A model generated the notes under the pieces. That model was not told the origin of the DNA. It ran no database searches and worked only from the letters and a program-made list of their open reading frames with translations. The position numbers were made by a program, and so were the translations under genes. 64,000 bases of DNA from Lachnospiraceae bacterium M18-1 (lineage in GTDB: Bacteria; Bacillota; Clostridia; Lachnospirales; Lachnospiraceae), in NCBI GenBank assembly GCA_000403295.2, contig KE159611.1, forward strand, positions 62,001 through 126,000, written 5' to 3'. This document shows positions 41,912-50,958 of this stretch, one piece after another (position 1 is the first letter of the stretch; every line of letters begins with the position of its first letter).

Positions 41912-43363
41912 TCAGATGATTTCCTGCATTTTCTCCACTTCCTGCCGGTCTTCGGCACTAAAATTCTTCTCAAATTCTGCTTTCTGCCTGTCCGCCTCTT
42001 CCTGAGCCGGAACCCATCCCGAGACTTTCTCCGCATGAATCCCATACTTTTCAAATACAGGGAGTAATGCCTTCATTCTTGCTTCAAACGACAGATATCC
42101 GGACCTGTCCTGTCCCCGCCAGCCGACCTCTGCCGAAGCTGCAAATCTGGGCCAGCAAAATGTTTCCAGTCTCTTCACATCCCGGACATGCTCCGTCCAT
42201 ATCAGGCATTCTGTCCCCAGAATCCCGTTTCCTGCCTTCGCCAGTCCTTCCGGACAATCCTCCAGTTCGTAAACATCCCGAAGTGATGTGATTCCATATG
42301 GATAATCACAATAACAGTTTTTCACAATGGATATGACGGCCCTCCCGCCTCTCTCCATATGCTCTCCCAATCGGTTCTCTTTATCATCCGTCCAGAGCTG
42401 TACGATCGTATCCGGATCCAGATTGCCCCCATATGCGGCTTCATTCCATACGATCACAGTCCGTCCCTTTGATTTCAAATATGCGGTGATCCGGTTTTCC
42501 ATATAGCCCTGGAGCTGCTGCAGGGTCTCAAGCCCTTCCTCCTTCATCCGCTTCCGGCACAGCGGACAGCTGCTCCAATATTCCTTGGGCGCCTCATCCC
42601 CGCCGATATGAAAATAGTTTCCCGGAAACAGTTCCAGAAGGTCATCCAGGAGCTGCTCGATAAACGCGAAGGTCTCCTCCTTTCCCGGGCACAGGATATC
42701 CCTGAAAATGCCTGCCTGCGTCTCCACCGGAATCCGCTCCCCCCTGCAGCCATACTGAGGATACGCAGCCAGCACCGCTGTTACATGTCCTGGCATGTCC
42801 ACCTCCGGAATCACCTCCACGCCCAGCTCCCCGCAGAATGCCACGATCTCCCTGACCTGTTCTCTCGTATAATATCTGTCCTCGGTCTCGTCCGAATCAT
42901 AGTTGCCCATATGGTCTCCCCTGCGCACCGCGCCGATCTCATGCAGCAGAGGAAATCTTTTACATTCTATGCGCCAGCCCTGGTCGTCGGAAAAATGCCA
43001 GTGGAACTTATTCAATTTAAAATGCGCGGACATCCGGATCATTTTCTTCAATTCCTCTGCCGGAATAAAATGCCGGGCGCAGTCGATATGAAATGATCGC
43101 CAGGAATGCTCCGGGCCGTCCTCCACCGTCAGACAGGGCAGCTCATCTTTACACTGCAGACGGATCTGTTCCAGCGTTGCCTCCGCATACAGACATGCGG
43201 TTTCACTTCCGCCCTCAATCCATATGCCGTCCTTTTTCAGCTGCAGACGGTATTCTTCTCCCCCCATGTCAGGATTCACTTTCTTTTCCCGGATCGCAGG
43301 ATCCGCATATCCTTCCTCGCCTGCCAGGATTTTCTTTGGTTCCGGTATCATCGAAATCTGCAT
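41912..43363 (-). CDS. Glycoside hydrolase family 20 beta-N-acetylhexosaminidase
   Basis: 483 residues without a signal peptide, so cytosolic. The GH20 catalytic pair Asp-Glu is in FHIGGDEAPKEYW (about residues 255-256). HWHFSDDQGWRIECKRFP and EVDMPGHVTAVLAAYP are other family blocks, and TECLIWTEHV lines the substrate pocket. It removes terminal GlcNAc or GalNAc from glycans using the substrate acetamido group as nucleophile. GGGAGG lies seven bases before the ATG. Neighbouring genes give no dedicated transporter, but the sugar ABC system at 46.8-50 kb could feed it. Confidence 0.93.
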   Translation of the reverse strand: MQISMIPEPKKILAGEEGYADPAIREKKVNPDMGGEEYRLQLKKDGIWIEGGSETACLYAEATLEQIRLQCKDELPCLTVEDGPEHSWRSFHIDCARHFIPAEELKKMIRMSAHFKLNKFHWHFSDDQGWRIECKRFPLLHEIGAVRRGDHMGNYDSDETEDRYYTREQVREIVAFCGELGVEVIPEVDMPGHVTAVLAAYPQYGCRGERIPVETQAGIFRDILCPGKEETFAFIEQLLDDLLELFPGNYFHIGGDEAPKEYWSSCPLCRKRMKEEGLETLQQLQGYMENRITAYLKSKGRTVIVWNEAAYGGNLDPDTIVQLWTDDKENRLGEHMERGGRAVISIVKNCYCDYPYGITSLRDVYELEDCPEGLAKAGNGILGTECLIWTEHVRDVKRLETFCWPRFAASAEVGWRGQDRSGYLSFEARMKALLPVFEKYGIHAEKVSGWVPAQEEADRQKAEFEKNFSAEDRQEVEKMQEII

Positions 43364-43390
43364 CGTAAAACCTCCCTCTGATCTTACATC

Positions 43391-43414
43391 AAAAAGCCAG
43401 GTATCATCCTGGCT
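43391..43414 (-). terminator. Terminator after the GGDEF response-regulator gene
   Basis: On the minus strand AGCCAGG and CCTGGCT pair across a six-base loop and are followed by TTTTTG. Confidence 0.8.
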
Positions 43415-43459
43415 CTTGTATCGTCTAGTGTAGTCTCTGTTACTGCCGTAAACACCAGC

Positions 43460-44377
43460 TTATTTCTCCCTCCACTGCTCCTTGCCCTCGTCAGACCATA
43501 CGACCATATTCCTGCCAGATTTCTTTGCGGTATACAGCATAGAATCTGCAAGCTTCAAATAGGTATCATATACATCCCCGCTCTTTGGGACAACGGTGAC
43601 TCCTCCTACGCTGACCGTGATCCACCGGAATACCGGAGAATTATGCGGTATATGAAGGTTCTCGATGGCCTGGCGGATCATTTTTAAAAATTCATAAGAT
43701 GACTGCGCGTCATTGCCTACAAGGATTGCCACGAACTCTTCCCCGCCGTAACGTCCCACAAAATCCGTTGCCCTGTGCAGGAAGGAAGATGCGGTCTTTG
43801 CCACATTTGTCAGGACCTTGTCGCCCGCCGGATGTCCGAAGCTGTCATTATAAATCTTAAACTTATCTATGTCAAAAATGCAGACAGAAAACGGAATCCC
43901 AAGGCGCATGGCTTCCCGCCACTTCATGCGCCATTCCTCTTCGTAGCGTCTTCTGTTTGCGATCCCGGTCAGTTCATCGACCATGGCGAGCTTTTTATAG
44001 TGCATCTGCCTGTCGAATGAACGGAGCTGCGCATTGATCCTTGCTTTCAGGATTGCCGGAACAACTGGTTTGGTAATGTAGTCTACCGCTCCAAGGGTCA
44101 GAGCCTCTTCTTCATACTGTACATCAGAAAGGCTTGTCACTATGATGACTGGAATATATCTGGTCAGGATCATGTCCTGAAGCTTTTTCAGCAACGTGAA
44201 TCCATCCATATCCGGCATAATGATATCCATAAGGATCAGGGAATACTTTCCGGACATGGCGTTTTCAAGCCCGCTTTCAGCATCGCGGCATACAGTTACA
44301 TCATAGTCCGTTTCCAGGATTGCTTTTAAAGAATCGCCTACTAAAATACTATCATCAATTAACAAGATCTTGTCCAT
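43460..44377 (-). CDS. Response regulator with GGDEF diguanylate cyclase domain
   Basis: 305 residues from ATG 44377 (AAAGGATGG upstream). Receiver domain: ILLIDDS, phosphorylated Asp near 54 (LILMDIIMPDMDG), and Lys in DYITKPVVP. The GGDEF domain has an intact GGEEF (about 207-211) and, five residues before it, RATD, an exact RxxD inhibitory site. It should make cyclic di-GMP when phosphorylated and be shut off by its product. This is the PleD/WspR-like layout with one receiver. The partner kinase is not encoded nearby. Confidence 0.93.
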   Translation of the reverse strand: MDKILLIDDSILVGDSLKAILETDYDVTVCRDAESGLENAMSGKYSLILMDIIMPDMDGFTLLKKLQDMILTRYIPVIIVTSLSDVQYEEEALTLGAVDYITKPVVPAILKARINAQLRSFDRQMHYKKLAMVDELTGIANRRRYEEEWRMKWREAMRLGIPFSVCIFDIDKFKIYNDSFGHPAGDKVLTNVAKTASSFLHRATDFVGRYGGEEFVAILVGNDAQSSYEFLKMIRQAIENLHIPHNSPVFRWITVSVGGVTVVPKSGDVYDTYLKLADSMLYTAKKSGRNMVVWSDEGKEQWREK

Positions 44378-44508
44378 GAATCCATCCTTTCTGATGCAGC
44401 GCATATATTTAGTACAATCCGCCTCTCTCCACCCTCTGTAGCATATCACAAAATCTGGCGGGAATCAATCAATTCCCTCCCTTTCCTTGTGGGAGAATAC
44501 ATTTCGGA

Positions 44509-44653
44509 TTACTGTTCACACGGCGTCGTGCACCCTGCTGCACGGCGTCCGGCCAATAAAGTAACATTTGCCATCATATCCAGCCTCTCGCCTAAGGCGA
44601 CTTAAAATAGGCTGGATACTGTTACTGGAGCACCCAAAGGGTGTGAACAGTAA
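44509..44653. repeat. Long palindromic repeat element, copy 1 (145 bp)
   Basis: The ends TTACTGTTCACA (44509-44520) and TGTGAACAGTAA (44642-44653) are perfect inverted repeats. Inside are a second inverted pair (ATATCCAGCC with GGCTGGATA, and AAAGTAAC with GTTACT) and a GTGCACCCTGCTGCAC hairpin. The same element occurs inverted at 58209-58406 with a longer central loop. It has no coding potential. It lies between the GGDEF gene and the zinc-ribbon gene. Confidence 0.85.
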
Positions 44654-44701
44654 CCATTTCGGCCGTTCTATAAAAACATTTTATGCCGTTTCCTACCTTT
44701 C

Positions 44702-44920
44702 TTAGTCAAAGTCAAACTTTTCATACCTCTTATGCATTGCCTTATATCGAATCCGGACCGTCTCATTTCCCGCGAGCACGTCCTGTTCCGTCCCCGTAAA
44801 CTGGCAGCGCAGGCAGTAGTATTCCCCTTTTTCCTTATCATAAAACATATCAATATCCAGGTCCCTCATGAAGCAGGACGGACATCTATAGTTTAATCTG
44901 CCTTTTCCAGATTGAGCCAT
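44702..44920 (-). CDS. Zinc-ribbon microprotein, 72 residues
   Basis: Two CxxC knuckles, CPSC (near 13) and CLRC (near 36), with 19 residues between them, form a probable zinc ribbon; the rest is charged (TVRIRYKAMHKRYEKFDFD). AAGGAGG lies about ten bases before the ATG, which is inside the last codons of the 610-residue gene (28-base overlap). The overlap implies coupled translation and a shared transcript with the sugar-ABC operon. It may bind nucleic acid or act as a small adaptor; I do not know its function. Confidence 0.75.
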   Translation of the reverse strand: MAQSGKGRLNYRCPSCFMRDLDIDMFYDKEKGEYYCLRCQFTGTEQDVLAGNETVRIRYKAMHKRYEKFDFD

Positions 44921-46725
44921 GTCGCATATACCTCCTTTTCTGAAATCTTTTTCTTATATCCCAGAGTAAACATGGGTGAAAACGCATAGCCTTCCCGTAT
45001 ATACCCCTCTCCGCCGCCGCTCTGCGTCATGGAAACCTTTATCTCAATGGCAGGGATCACCACAGATACCGCTTCTGCATTTTCCAGGCTTTCCTCTCTG
45101 CATCTGTATTCGTAGACAATACGCTTCTCCTCGCTGCCTTCACATTTCAGAAGGATGCCGCTCATATCTTCCGGATATTCCGTTGTTCCATAGCATGCTA
45201 CCATATACTCATTCAGTTCCATTTCCGCGTCAGGATTGCTCATCTCCAGGATGGTCCTCTCTATCTTCACGGAGCCGGTCCCCTCTTCAAAATATTCCTT
45301 TGTCTGAAGCTTGACCGTCAGATCCGCAAACTCAATGGTCACCGGATCCAGCGTCAGGATCCTGGTCTTTCCTTCCTGTGTAAAATGTGCTTTTGTGCGG
45401 CACAGGCACAGATCCACTTCTTCCCCGTTGCGGCAGAGCTTGGCGCTCCGGATGGTACCCTCTCCGGCATAGTGGGTAAAATAACCAGCCCTGTATTTTT
45501 CCTGGATCAAAAACGGATAGGACGCATCCTGCACATGCTTCGTACCGATACCTACTTCCCACCTCAGCTTGGCAGCATAGGGGCGCAGGTCAAAAACTGC
45601 GCCGCCCTGGTCCATGTTGACCCCGGCCCGCATGTAAGGATCCGTATACCAGAACACCTGCTTGTCAGAACCGTAAAGGATATCCCGCCAGAGCGCACAT
45701 TCCGGCTCGGTGTATGTTTTCTTCTGCCGGTAATAGTCTGCAAATTCCGACATGGTCATGTCAATGAGCTTTCCTTCTTTCTTTAAGTCCCCATAATATC
45801 TGCAGCCGTCGGAATAAGACTTGAGCAGCAGCTCGTAAGGCGCCTCCCAGCGTCCCATCTTGTTCATCCAGCCGGGTCCTACAAACATCATGTTATATGA
45901 ATAACCGTTGTTGTACTTTGACTGAGCACGGTACTGGTCGATCAGGTTATACAGATAAGGATATTCCCAGGTCTGGGAATCATAGATCATGCCCCGCAGT
46001 ACATTCTGCGGATGCGTCCCGAAATTGGAGCCGTTGCCGTCATAGCAGGCCAGCAGATCCCGGGACAAATGCGGAATGGCAACGATTCCGCTGTCCTCCG
46101 TCTCATCCGCCGCAGGAGCATGAGTATTCTGCTTTGACGGAATCCAGGGCGCCCATGGGCCGCCGTCAAACAGCGTGTACCAGGAATTATTGCAGGTGTG
46201 GTATGCCTTCGGCCCTTCCTCCCAGCAGGTGGCTACGGCGCACTTGACGGAAGGGTAAGTTTCTTTGATATAATTGGTCAGGTCCGCATCCATATAATAG
46301 GAACCTGTAGATTCCGGATAAAAGCCGAATATTTCATAGAATTTGCCGAATACATCGTTTACAATCTTTTTTTTGTCTTCCATGGAAAACATCCAGATGC
46401 AGAAATCCTTTGTCTGATATTTCTCCCTGAACTGCTCACAGGGCAGTCCCAGAAGGGACAGTGCGATCTCATCCCCGTACTTCTCATGATCGTCTTTCGC
46501 AATCTGCACCGCTTCCGCATTGAAAAGAGATGCATAGGTCATATGGATCGTGACCTTCAATCCGTTTTCGTGGGCCAGCCGCTGCTGCGTCCGGAAAATG
46601 TCCAGAGATTCCGTCAGCAGCTTCTTATCTCCGATATCCTCTTCCCTGCCATGCCCGGTCACGGTGGCGGAATACTCCGGGACCATTTCAGGGCGATGGA
46701 TCACATTCAAAATAAATTCACTCAT
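44893..46725 (-). CDS. Uncharacterised 610-residue protein in sugar ABC operon, possibly glycan-active
   Basis: Start at ATG 46725 (GAAAGGGG seven bases upstream). No signal peptide. The first 350 residues (VIHRPEMVPEYSATVTGHGR; GLKVTIHMTYASLF; FYPESTGSYYMDADLTNYI) look like an alpha/beta-barrel of the polysaccharide-deacetylase or GH57/GH38-like kind; the remainder is beta-rich, as in carbohydrate-active enzymes with a sandwich domain. I do not recognise a named family. It lies downstream of an ABC sugar transporter, separated by a partial terminator, so the imported glycan is its probable substrate. Confidence 0.6.
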   Translation of the reverse strand: MSEFILNVIHRPEMVPEYSATVTGHGREEDIGDKKLLTESLDIFRTQQRLAHENGLKVTIHMTYASLFNAEAVQIAKDDHEKYGDEIALSLLGLPCEQFREKYQTKDFCIWMFSMEDKKKIVNDVFGKFYEIFGFYPESTGSYYMDADLTNYIKETYPSVKCAVATCWEEGPKAYHTCNNSWYTLFDGGPWAPWIPSKQNTHAPAADETEDSGIVAIPHLSRDLLACYDGNGSNFGTHPQNVLRGMIYDSQTWEYPYLYNLIDQYRAQSKYNNGYSYNMMFVGPGWMNKMGRWEAPYELLLKSYSDGCRYYGDLKKEGKLIDMTMSEFADYYRQKKTYTEPECALWRDILYGSDKQVFWYTDPYMRAGVNMDQGGAVFDLRPYAAKLRWEVGIGTKHVQDASYPFLIQEKYRAGYFTHYAGEGTIRSAKLCRNGEEVDLCLCRTKAHFTQEGKTRILTLDPVTIEFADLTVKLQTKEYFEEGTGSVKIERTILEMSNPDAEMELNEYMVACYGTTEYPEDMSGILLKCEGSEEKRIVYEYRCREESLENAEAVSVVIPAIEIKVSMTQSGGGEGYIREGYAFSPMFTLGYKKKISEKEVYATWLNLEKAD

Positions 46726-46750
46726 TTTTTTACCCCTTTCATTATTGGAT

Positions 46751-46781
46751 AAAAAAGAGTTCCGCAAGCGAAACTCTTTTT
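46751..46781 (-). terminator. Hairpin terminator between permease and 610-residue gene
   Basis: On the minus strand AAAGAGTTTCGC and GCGGAACTCTTT pair with a two-base loop, followed by TTTTTT. It lies just before the next gene, so it probably reduces rather than abolishes downstream expression. Confidence 0.75.
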
Positions 46782-46795
46782 AGCATCTATATCTG

Positions 46796-47635
46796 TTATT
46801 TTACTGCACCGGTAATACCTTCCGCAAACTGCTTCTGCAGTATGAAGAATACCAGCATCGTCGGAATCGAGCAGAACAATACGCCCATCATGATCATACC
46901 GTAATCAATCTTGTAACCGCCGATCGTGTTGGCGATCAACATAACCATGTTGAGAGACTTTCCATCTGTCATGATTACCTTCGGCCACAGATATGCATTC
47001 CATGCATTCATGAATGTGATAACAGCAGCAGCCGCATAAGTAGACCTCATGGTCGGGAAGAACATGCGGAAGAAGATCTGTACCTCATTCAGCCCATCAA
47101 TCCGGGCCGCTTCGATGATATCAACCGGGAACGCCCTCGCATTCTGACGGAACATCATGATCATAAACGGCGTTGATATCATCGGAAGGAAGAAGCCGGC
47201 CGCCGTATTCAGCAGTTTCGCCGAACTGAACATCTGGAACAACGGGATCATGGTCGCCACCTGGGGAACCATCATTGCCAGAAGCAGGATTGAGAATAAT
47301 TTATCTTTCCATTTGTCATGATAGATTTCAAAACCATATCCGGCCAGCGAGCAGATGAAGAGACAGATCACTGTCACCGCGATCGCATACACGAATGAAT
47401 TGGTCATGGCACGAACCAGCGGCTGCTGTGCAACCAGATTCCGGAAGTTCTCCGCCGCAAAACCGCCGGGGAGGAGACGTCCTTTTGAAATATCAATATA
47501 GTTATTCGTTGCCGCAGATATCATCCACAAAAACGGGAATACGGAGATGATTGAAACTAAGGTCAAAAATATGTACGTAGGAATCAGCCTGCGCTGGATC
47601 ATTGATCTGTTCTTTTTTTCAGTCACGTGTATCAC
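46796..47635 (-). CDS. Sugar ABC transporter permease, MalG type
   Basis: 279 residues with six membrane helices and the EAA loop EAARIDGLNEVQIFFRMFFP that docks on the shared ATPase. It pairs with the MalF-type permease, whose 3' end it overlaps by 17 bases. The start is uncertain between two GTG codons at 47635 and 47626. The family imports oligosaccharides. No ATPase gene is present in the operon, as is common where one MsmK-like ATPase serves many systems. Confidence 0.9.
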   Translation of the reverse strand: MIHVTEKKNRSMIQRRLIPTYIFLTLVSIISVFPFLWMISAATNNYIDISKGRLLPGGFAAENFRNLVAQQPLVRAMTNSFVYAIAVTVICLFICSLAGYGFEIYHDKWKDKLFSILLLAMMVPQVATMIPLFQMFSSAKLLNTAAGFFLPMISTPFMIMMFRQNARAFPVDIIEAARIDGLNEVQIFFRMFFPTMRSTYAAAAVITFMNAWNAYLWPKVIMTDGKSLNMVMLIANTIGGYKIDYGMIMMGVLFCSIPTMLVFFILQKQFAEGITGAVK

Positions 47636-48512
47636 CCACTTTCAGATTGATAAATGCAAGGATTGCAACAATGATAAATACAAAGAATGCCATAGCGCTG
47701 CCATAACCGAAGTTCGGAGCACGCAGGAAACAAGTATTGTAAATATAGTGCGACATTGTGATCGTAGCGTTTGCAGGTCCGCCGTTAGTCAGGTTGACAG
47801 ACTCGTCGAACAGCTGCAATGTACCATTGATCGACATGATAAATGTCATGATGATGGTCGGCTTCAAAAGCGGCACGGTAATCCCCCAGAATGTTTTCCA
47901 GCCGTTTGCGCCGTCAATCTTTGCAGCCTCATATACAGAATATTCGATATTCTGCAGGCCGGCCAGATAGAACACCATGTTGTATCCTGTCCATCTCCAG
48001 ATCAGGGCCAGGATGATAACCATCTTTGCCGTCCCGGCATTTCCAAGGAAATTGTACCCCTCTTTAAAAATCCCAAGCGCCACCAGTGCATTATTCACAA
48101 GACCATCCTGTGCAAACAGGAATCTGAAAATAATTGCATAGGAAACCAGCGAAGTTGCACAAGGCAAAAATACACAGGTACGGAAAAGCCCTTTAAATTT
48201 CAAGTCACGGTTATTCAAGAGCTGTGCCAGAAGTATTGCAAGCACAAGCATGATCGGCACCTGAATTGCCAGATAGAAAAATGTGTTGCCTACAGAGCGA
48301 AGGAATACCCTGTCTTCAAACATACGCGCATAGTTAGAAATTCCTGTAAATGTGTAGTTTGTACCTCTTCCTGTCTGTAAGGAAAGAAGAAATGCCCTGA
48401 TCATAGGATAAAAGCTCATGACTACGATCATCAGTGTTGCCGGAGTCAGGAACGCCCAGCCGGCAGCTTTCTGCTTTGCAAGTAAGCTCATACCTTTTTT
48501 CTTCGAATCCAC
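47619..48512 (-). CDS. Sugar ABC transporter permease, MalF type
   Basis: 297 residues from a GTG start at 48512 (AAAGGGGG five bases upstream). Six membrane helices; EAA motif EAAKIDGANGWKTFWGITVP near residue 195. N-terminal LLAKQKAAGWAFLTPATLM is the usual cytoplasmic lead-in. It follows the binding-protein gene after an intergenic terminator that would keep the permeases at lower levels than the binding protein. Confidence 0.92.
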   Translation of the reverse strand: MDSKKKGMSLLAKQKAAGWAFLTPATLMIVVMSFYPMIRAFLLSLQTGRGTNYTFTGISNYARMFEDRVFLRSVGNTFFYLAIQVPIMLVLAILLAQLLNNRDLKFKGLFRTCVFLPCATSLVSYAIIFRFLFAQDGLVNNALVALGIFKEGYNFLGNAGTAKMVIILALIWRWTGYNMVFYLAGLQNIEYSVYEAAKIDGANGWKTFWGITVPLLKPTIIMTFIMSINGTLQLFDESVNLTNGGPANATITMSHYIYNTCFLRAPNFGYGSAMAFFVFIIVAILAFINLKVGDTRD

Positions 48513-48595
48513 TGAAAGACCCCCTTTACTCGTCAATTTAAAATACGGAAACCCTGTATAGGAAAATTCGGAGAAATTTCCTGTTTAGCGCAATA

Positions 48596-48624
48596 AAAAG
48601 GGGAACCGCCATGGCGGTCCCCCC
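48596..48624 (-). terminator. Partial terminator after the sugar-binding protein gene
   Basis: On the minus strand GGGGACCGCC and GGCGGTTCCCC form a strong stem followed by TTTT. Its place between binding protein and permease genes is typical for lowering downstream expression. Confidence 0.8.
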
Positions 48625-48646
48625 GCATATTGGCCTGACCTATTTC

Positions 48647-50008
48647 TTATTGATAATAGAATTCAGCGTCTGCCTGTGCCTGCTCTAAGATAGCATCCTT
48701 CTCTCCTCCGCCAGACATGATATCCTGAATTGCGGTAGAGATAACTTCACGCACGTCATAGTAGTAAGCACTTGTATTGTTGGAAGGTGTCTTCTCTGCA
48801 AATTCTACAACTGTTGCGAAGATCGGCTGATCACTCCAGAATTCCTGCGGAGCCTGATAAGCTTCGGAATCGCCTGCCGGTCCCCATGTACTGATCGCAC
48901 CTGTGGTCGGGAGGATGTTCTCATACAGAGTTACGCTTCCTGCAAATGTCTTTGCCATGAAGTCAAATGCAAGGTCTGTATTCTGGCAGTTGGAGCTGAT
49001 ATACCAGGAAGATCCGCCGTTGTTGGAGTAGTTCGTTGCGCCTGAGGCATTCATCAGCTTCGGCATATTTGTGATTGCCCAGTTACCTGATGTATCTTCC
49101 ATGCCCATAATGGTTGCCATGATCCAGTTACCATTAATGGTGCCTGCACACTGCTCGTTTGTAATAGAGGATACATATTCATCCCACTCGTTTACTTCGT
49201 AGAAGATTCCTTCTTTTACCATCTTCTGGTAGATGTCGATACATTCATTCAGAGCATCGTTACCAACCAGGTTCGGAGTTCCGTCTTCGTTGAACAGAGA
49301 CGCGCCTGCTGACTGGAGCATCATCATGATGATATCCTGGCTGTTAGCCTGTCCGGAGAGCATGTATTTTCCTGTCTTTTCCTTTACAGTTTTGCCGATC
49401 TCAATAAACTTATCCCAGTCAATGTCCGTCAGATCGTCAATCGTATATCCTGCCTGATCAAGGATGTCTGTACGGTAGCAGGAGATCACGGCGCCATTGT
49501 CAAAAGGAACTCCGTAGTTCTTGCCGTCTACTGTAGAGTATGCAAGCTTACCTTCTGCAAACTCGGAAAATTCGATTCCGCTGTCTGTCAGATCTGTAAA
49601 CGCTTCTGGATAGAAGGATACAAATTTCTGGAAAGAGTTATCCTGCATCAGGATGATATCTGCCATCGTACCGAAGTCGCCTGACTCTGCACATGTCTGA
49701 AGCTTGGTCTCGCAGTCATCGGACAGGGTCTCGATCACCTCAAGCTCAAACTCGCTGTCAACTTCTGCTTTGTATATCTCTCCTGCTTCTTTGATCGCAG
49801 GGATATTGAATGCCGGATCCCATGTCCATACGGTCAGCTTATGTCCGCCCTCGGAACCGCTGTCTGCGCCGCCATCGTCTGACTCTGCCGTAGTACCGCT
49901 TCCGCCGTCGCTGTCGCCGCTTCCGCCGTCACCGCTTCCGCCTCCGCACGCTGCCAAGGAGATCACCATAACACCTGCAAGCAATACTGAAAGTAACTTT
50001 TTCTTCAT
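48647..50008 (-). CDS. ABC transporter sugar-binding lipoprotein
   Basis: About 453 residues. Signal peptide with lipobox SLAAC (Cys near 21), then a Gly/Ser/Asp-rich linker and a family-1 extracellular solute-binding domain (KLTVWTWDPAFNIPAIKEAG; YGVPFDNGAVISCYR; TINGNWIMATIMG). It captures an oligosaccharide outside the membrane and delivers it to the two permeases downstream. ATG 50008 is preferred: GGAGG is nine bases upstream, versus three bases for ATG 50014. A TGn-extended -10 is at 50074-50082. Confidence 0.93.
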   Translation of the reverse strand: MKKKLLSVLLAGVMVISLAACGGGSGDGGSGDSDGGSGTTAESDDGGADSGSEGGHKLTVWTWDPAFNIPAIKEAGEIYKAEVDSEFELEVIETLSDDCETKLQTCAESGDFGTMADIILMQDNSFQKFVSFYPEAFTDLTDSGIEFSEFAEGKLAYSTVDGKNYGVPFDNGAVISCYRTDILDQAGYTIDDLTDIDWDKFIEIGKTVKEKTGKYMLSGQANSQDIIMMMLQSAGASLFNEDGTPNLVGNDALNECIDIYQKMVKEGIFYEVNEWDEYVSSITNEQCAGTINGNWIMATIMGMEDTSGNWAITNMPKLMNASGATNYSNNGGSSWYISSNCQNTDLAFDFMAKTFAGSVTLYENILPTTGAISTWGPAGDSEAYQAPQEFWSDQPIFATVVEFAEKTPSNNTSAYYYDVREVISTAIQDIMSGGGEKDAILEQAQADAEFYYQ

Positions 50009-50073
50009 ATACATTGTCCTCCTTTTTTCACCTTTAAAAAGTTCTCACTTTTTGTCCGGTTTGTTATGATAAG

Positions 50074-50082
50074 ATTGTACCA
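50074..50082 (-). promoter_or_regulatory. Extended -10 promoter of the sugar ABC operon
   Basis: Minus-strand TGGTACAAT about 66 bases before the ATG; the -35 position is weak (ACAATG), which fits an activator-dependent promoter, perhaps using the nearby AraC protein. The remaining stretch 50083-50403 is A/T-rich with small direct and inverted repeats and no gene I can support. Confidence 0.5.
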
Positions 50083-50403
50083 AAAGCATTTTTCTCATTG
50101 TTTGCAAATTCATCCTAAAACTGTGCATTTTCAACTATATTTGTAATTTATGCACTATCGCGAATTTTGTCAAGATATTTTTTTGTGAATTTTCACAAAA
50201 TCAGTGTTCAAAAAGCCAGTTCAAACACAGAAATTCTATATACTTTCACCTAAAACGCGCGTATTTCTTCCGTCTTTACAAATAGAAATCTTGAAATATA
50301 TACACAAAAATATTGAAATAATCGCATAAAAATGCAGCACGCCACTCTTGTTTCGAAAGCAGCGCGCCGCCTTTTAAAACGCAGAAATATACCCTGCTGT
50401 GCA

Positions 50404-50916
50404 TTATTCCTGAAACACCCGCTCCGGATACAGCCTTTTCAGAGTCTGGAGCATCTCCTCGTCCAAGTCCAGCAGAAGCTTAATCTTCGTCCTGTTTTCC
50501 ATGATGATCATGGTATAATAAGGCGTATCCTCCTCATAAGAGGTATAGTCATACTTGGGCAGTTTCACCCCGCCCGCATCCCTGCGGTACTTTGCCACCG
50601 CCTCATGACGGTTGGGAGCCGTCACCTCCATCTCCGATAATTCCAGGATATGAGCGGTCTTACGGTAGCGTTTCCCCAGAATGACATCAATCGTCAGCCT
50701 GCCGCCCTCCAGCCGGTACTCATACTCCTTCTGGCTGTACACATCGTACCCGAAATAAAGCACCACCAGCAGAAATCCCGGGAGCATGAATCCCTGGGAG
50801 ATCGCGACCCCCAGCAGCAGGATGATCACAGCAAAGACGATCATCACTTTCCGCAGCAGCCCCGTCATGGCTTTTGTTTTTCTTTTCACTTGTTTCACAA
50901 TTGCGTAATCATACAT
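50404..50916 (-). CDS. Small membrane protein with YcxB-like C-terminal domain
   Basis: 170 residues. Two adjacent membrane helices (VMIVFAVIILLLGVAISQGF and LPGFLLVVLYFGYDV, about 24-58) are followed by a cytosolic beta-rich part (YEYRLEGGRLTIDVILGKRY; YTMIIMENRTKIKLLLDLDE). This order resembles YcxB-like or PH-like membrane proteins of unknown function. It lies 42 bases after the AraC gene on the same strand, with a weak AAAGGA site before the ATG, so it may be co-transcribed with the regulator. Confidence 0.6.
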   Translation of the reverse strand: MYDYAIVKQVKRKTKAMTGLLRKVMIVFAVIILLLGVAISQGFMLPGFLLVVLYFGYDVYSQKEYEYRLEGGRLTIDVILGKRYRKTAHILELSEMEVTAPNRHEAVAKYRRDAGGVKLPKYDYTSYEEDTPYYTMIIMENRTKIKLLLDLDEEMLQTLKRLYPERVFQE

Positions 50917-50958
50917 ATCCTTTGTTCCTCTCTGTTGTTTTTCATACAGTTTACACCG

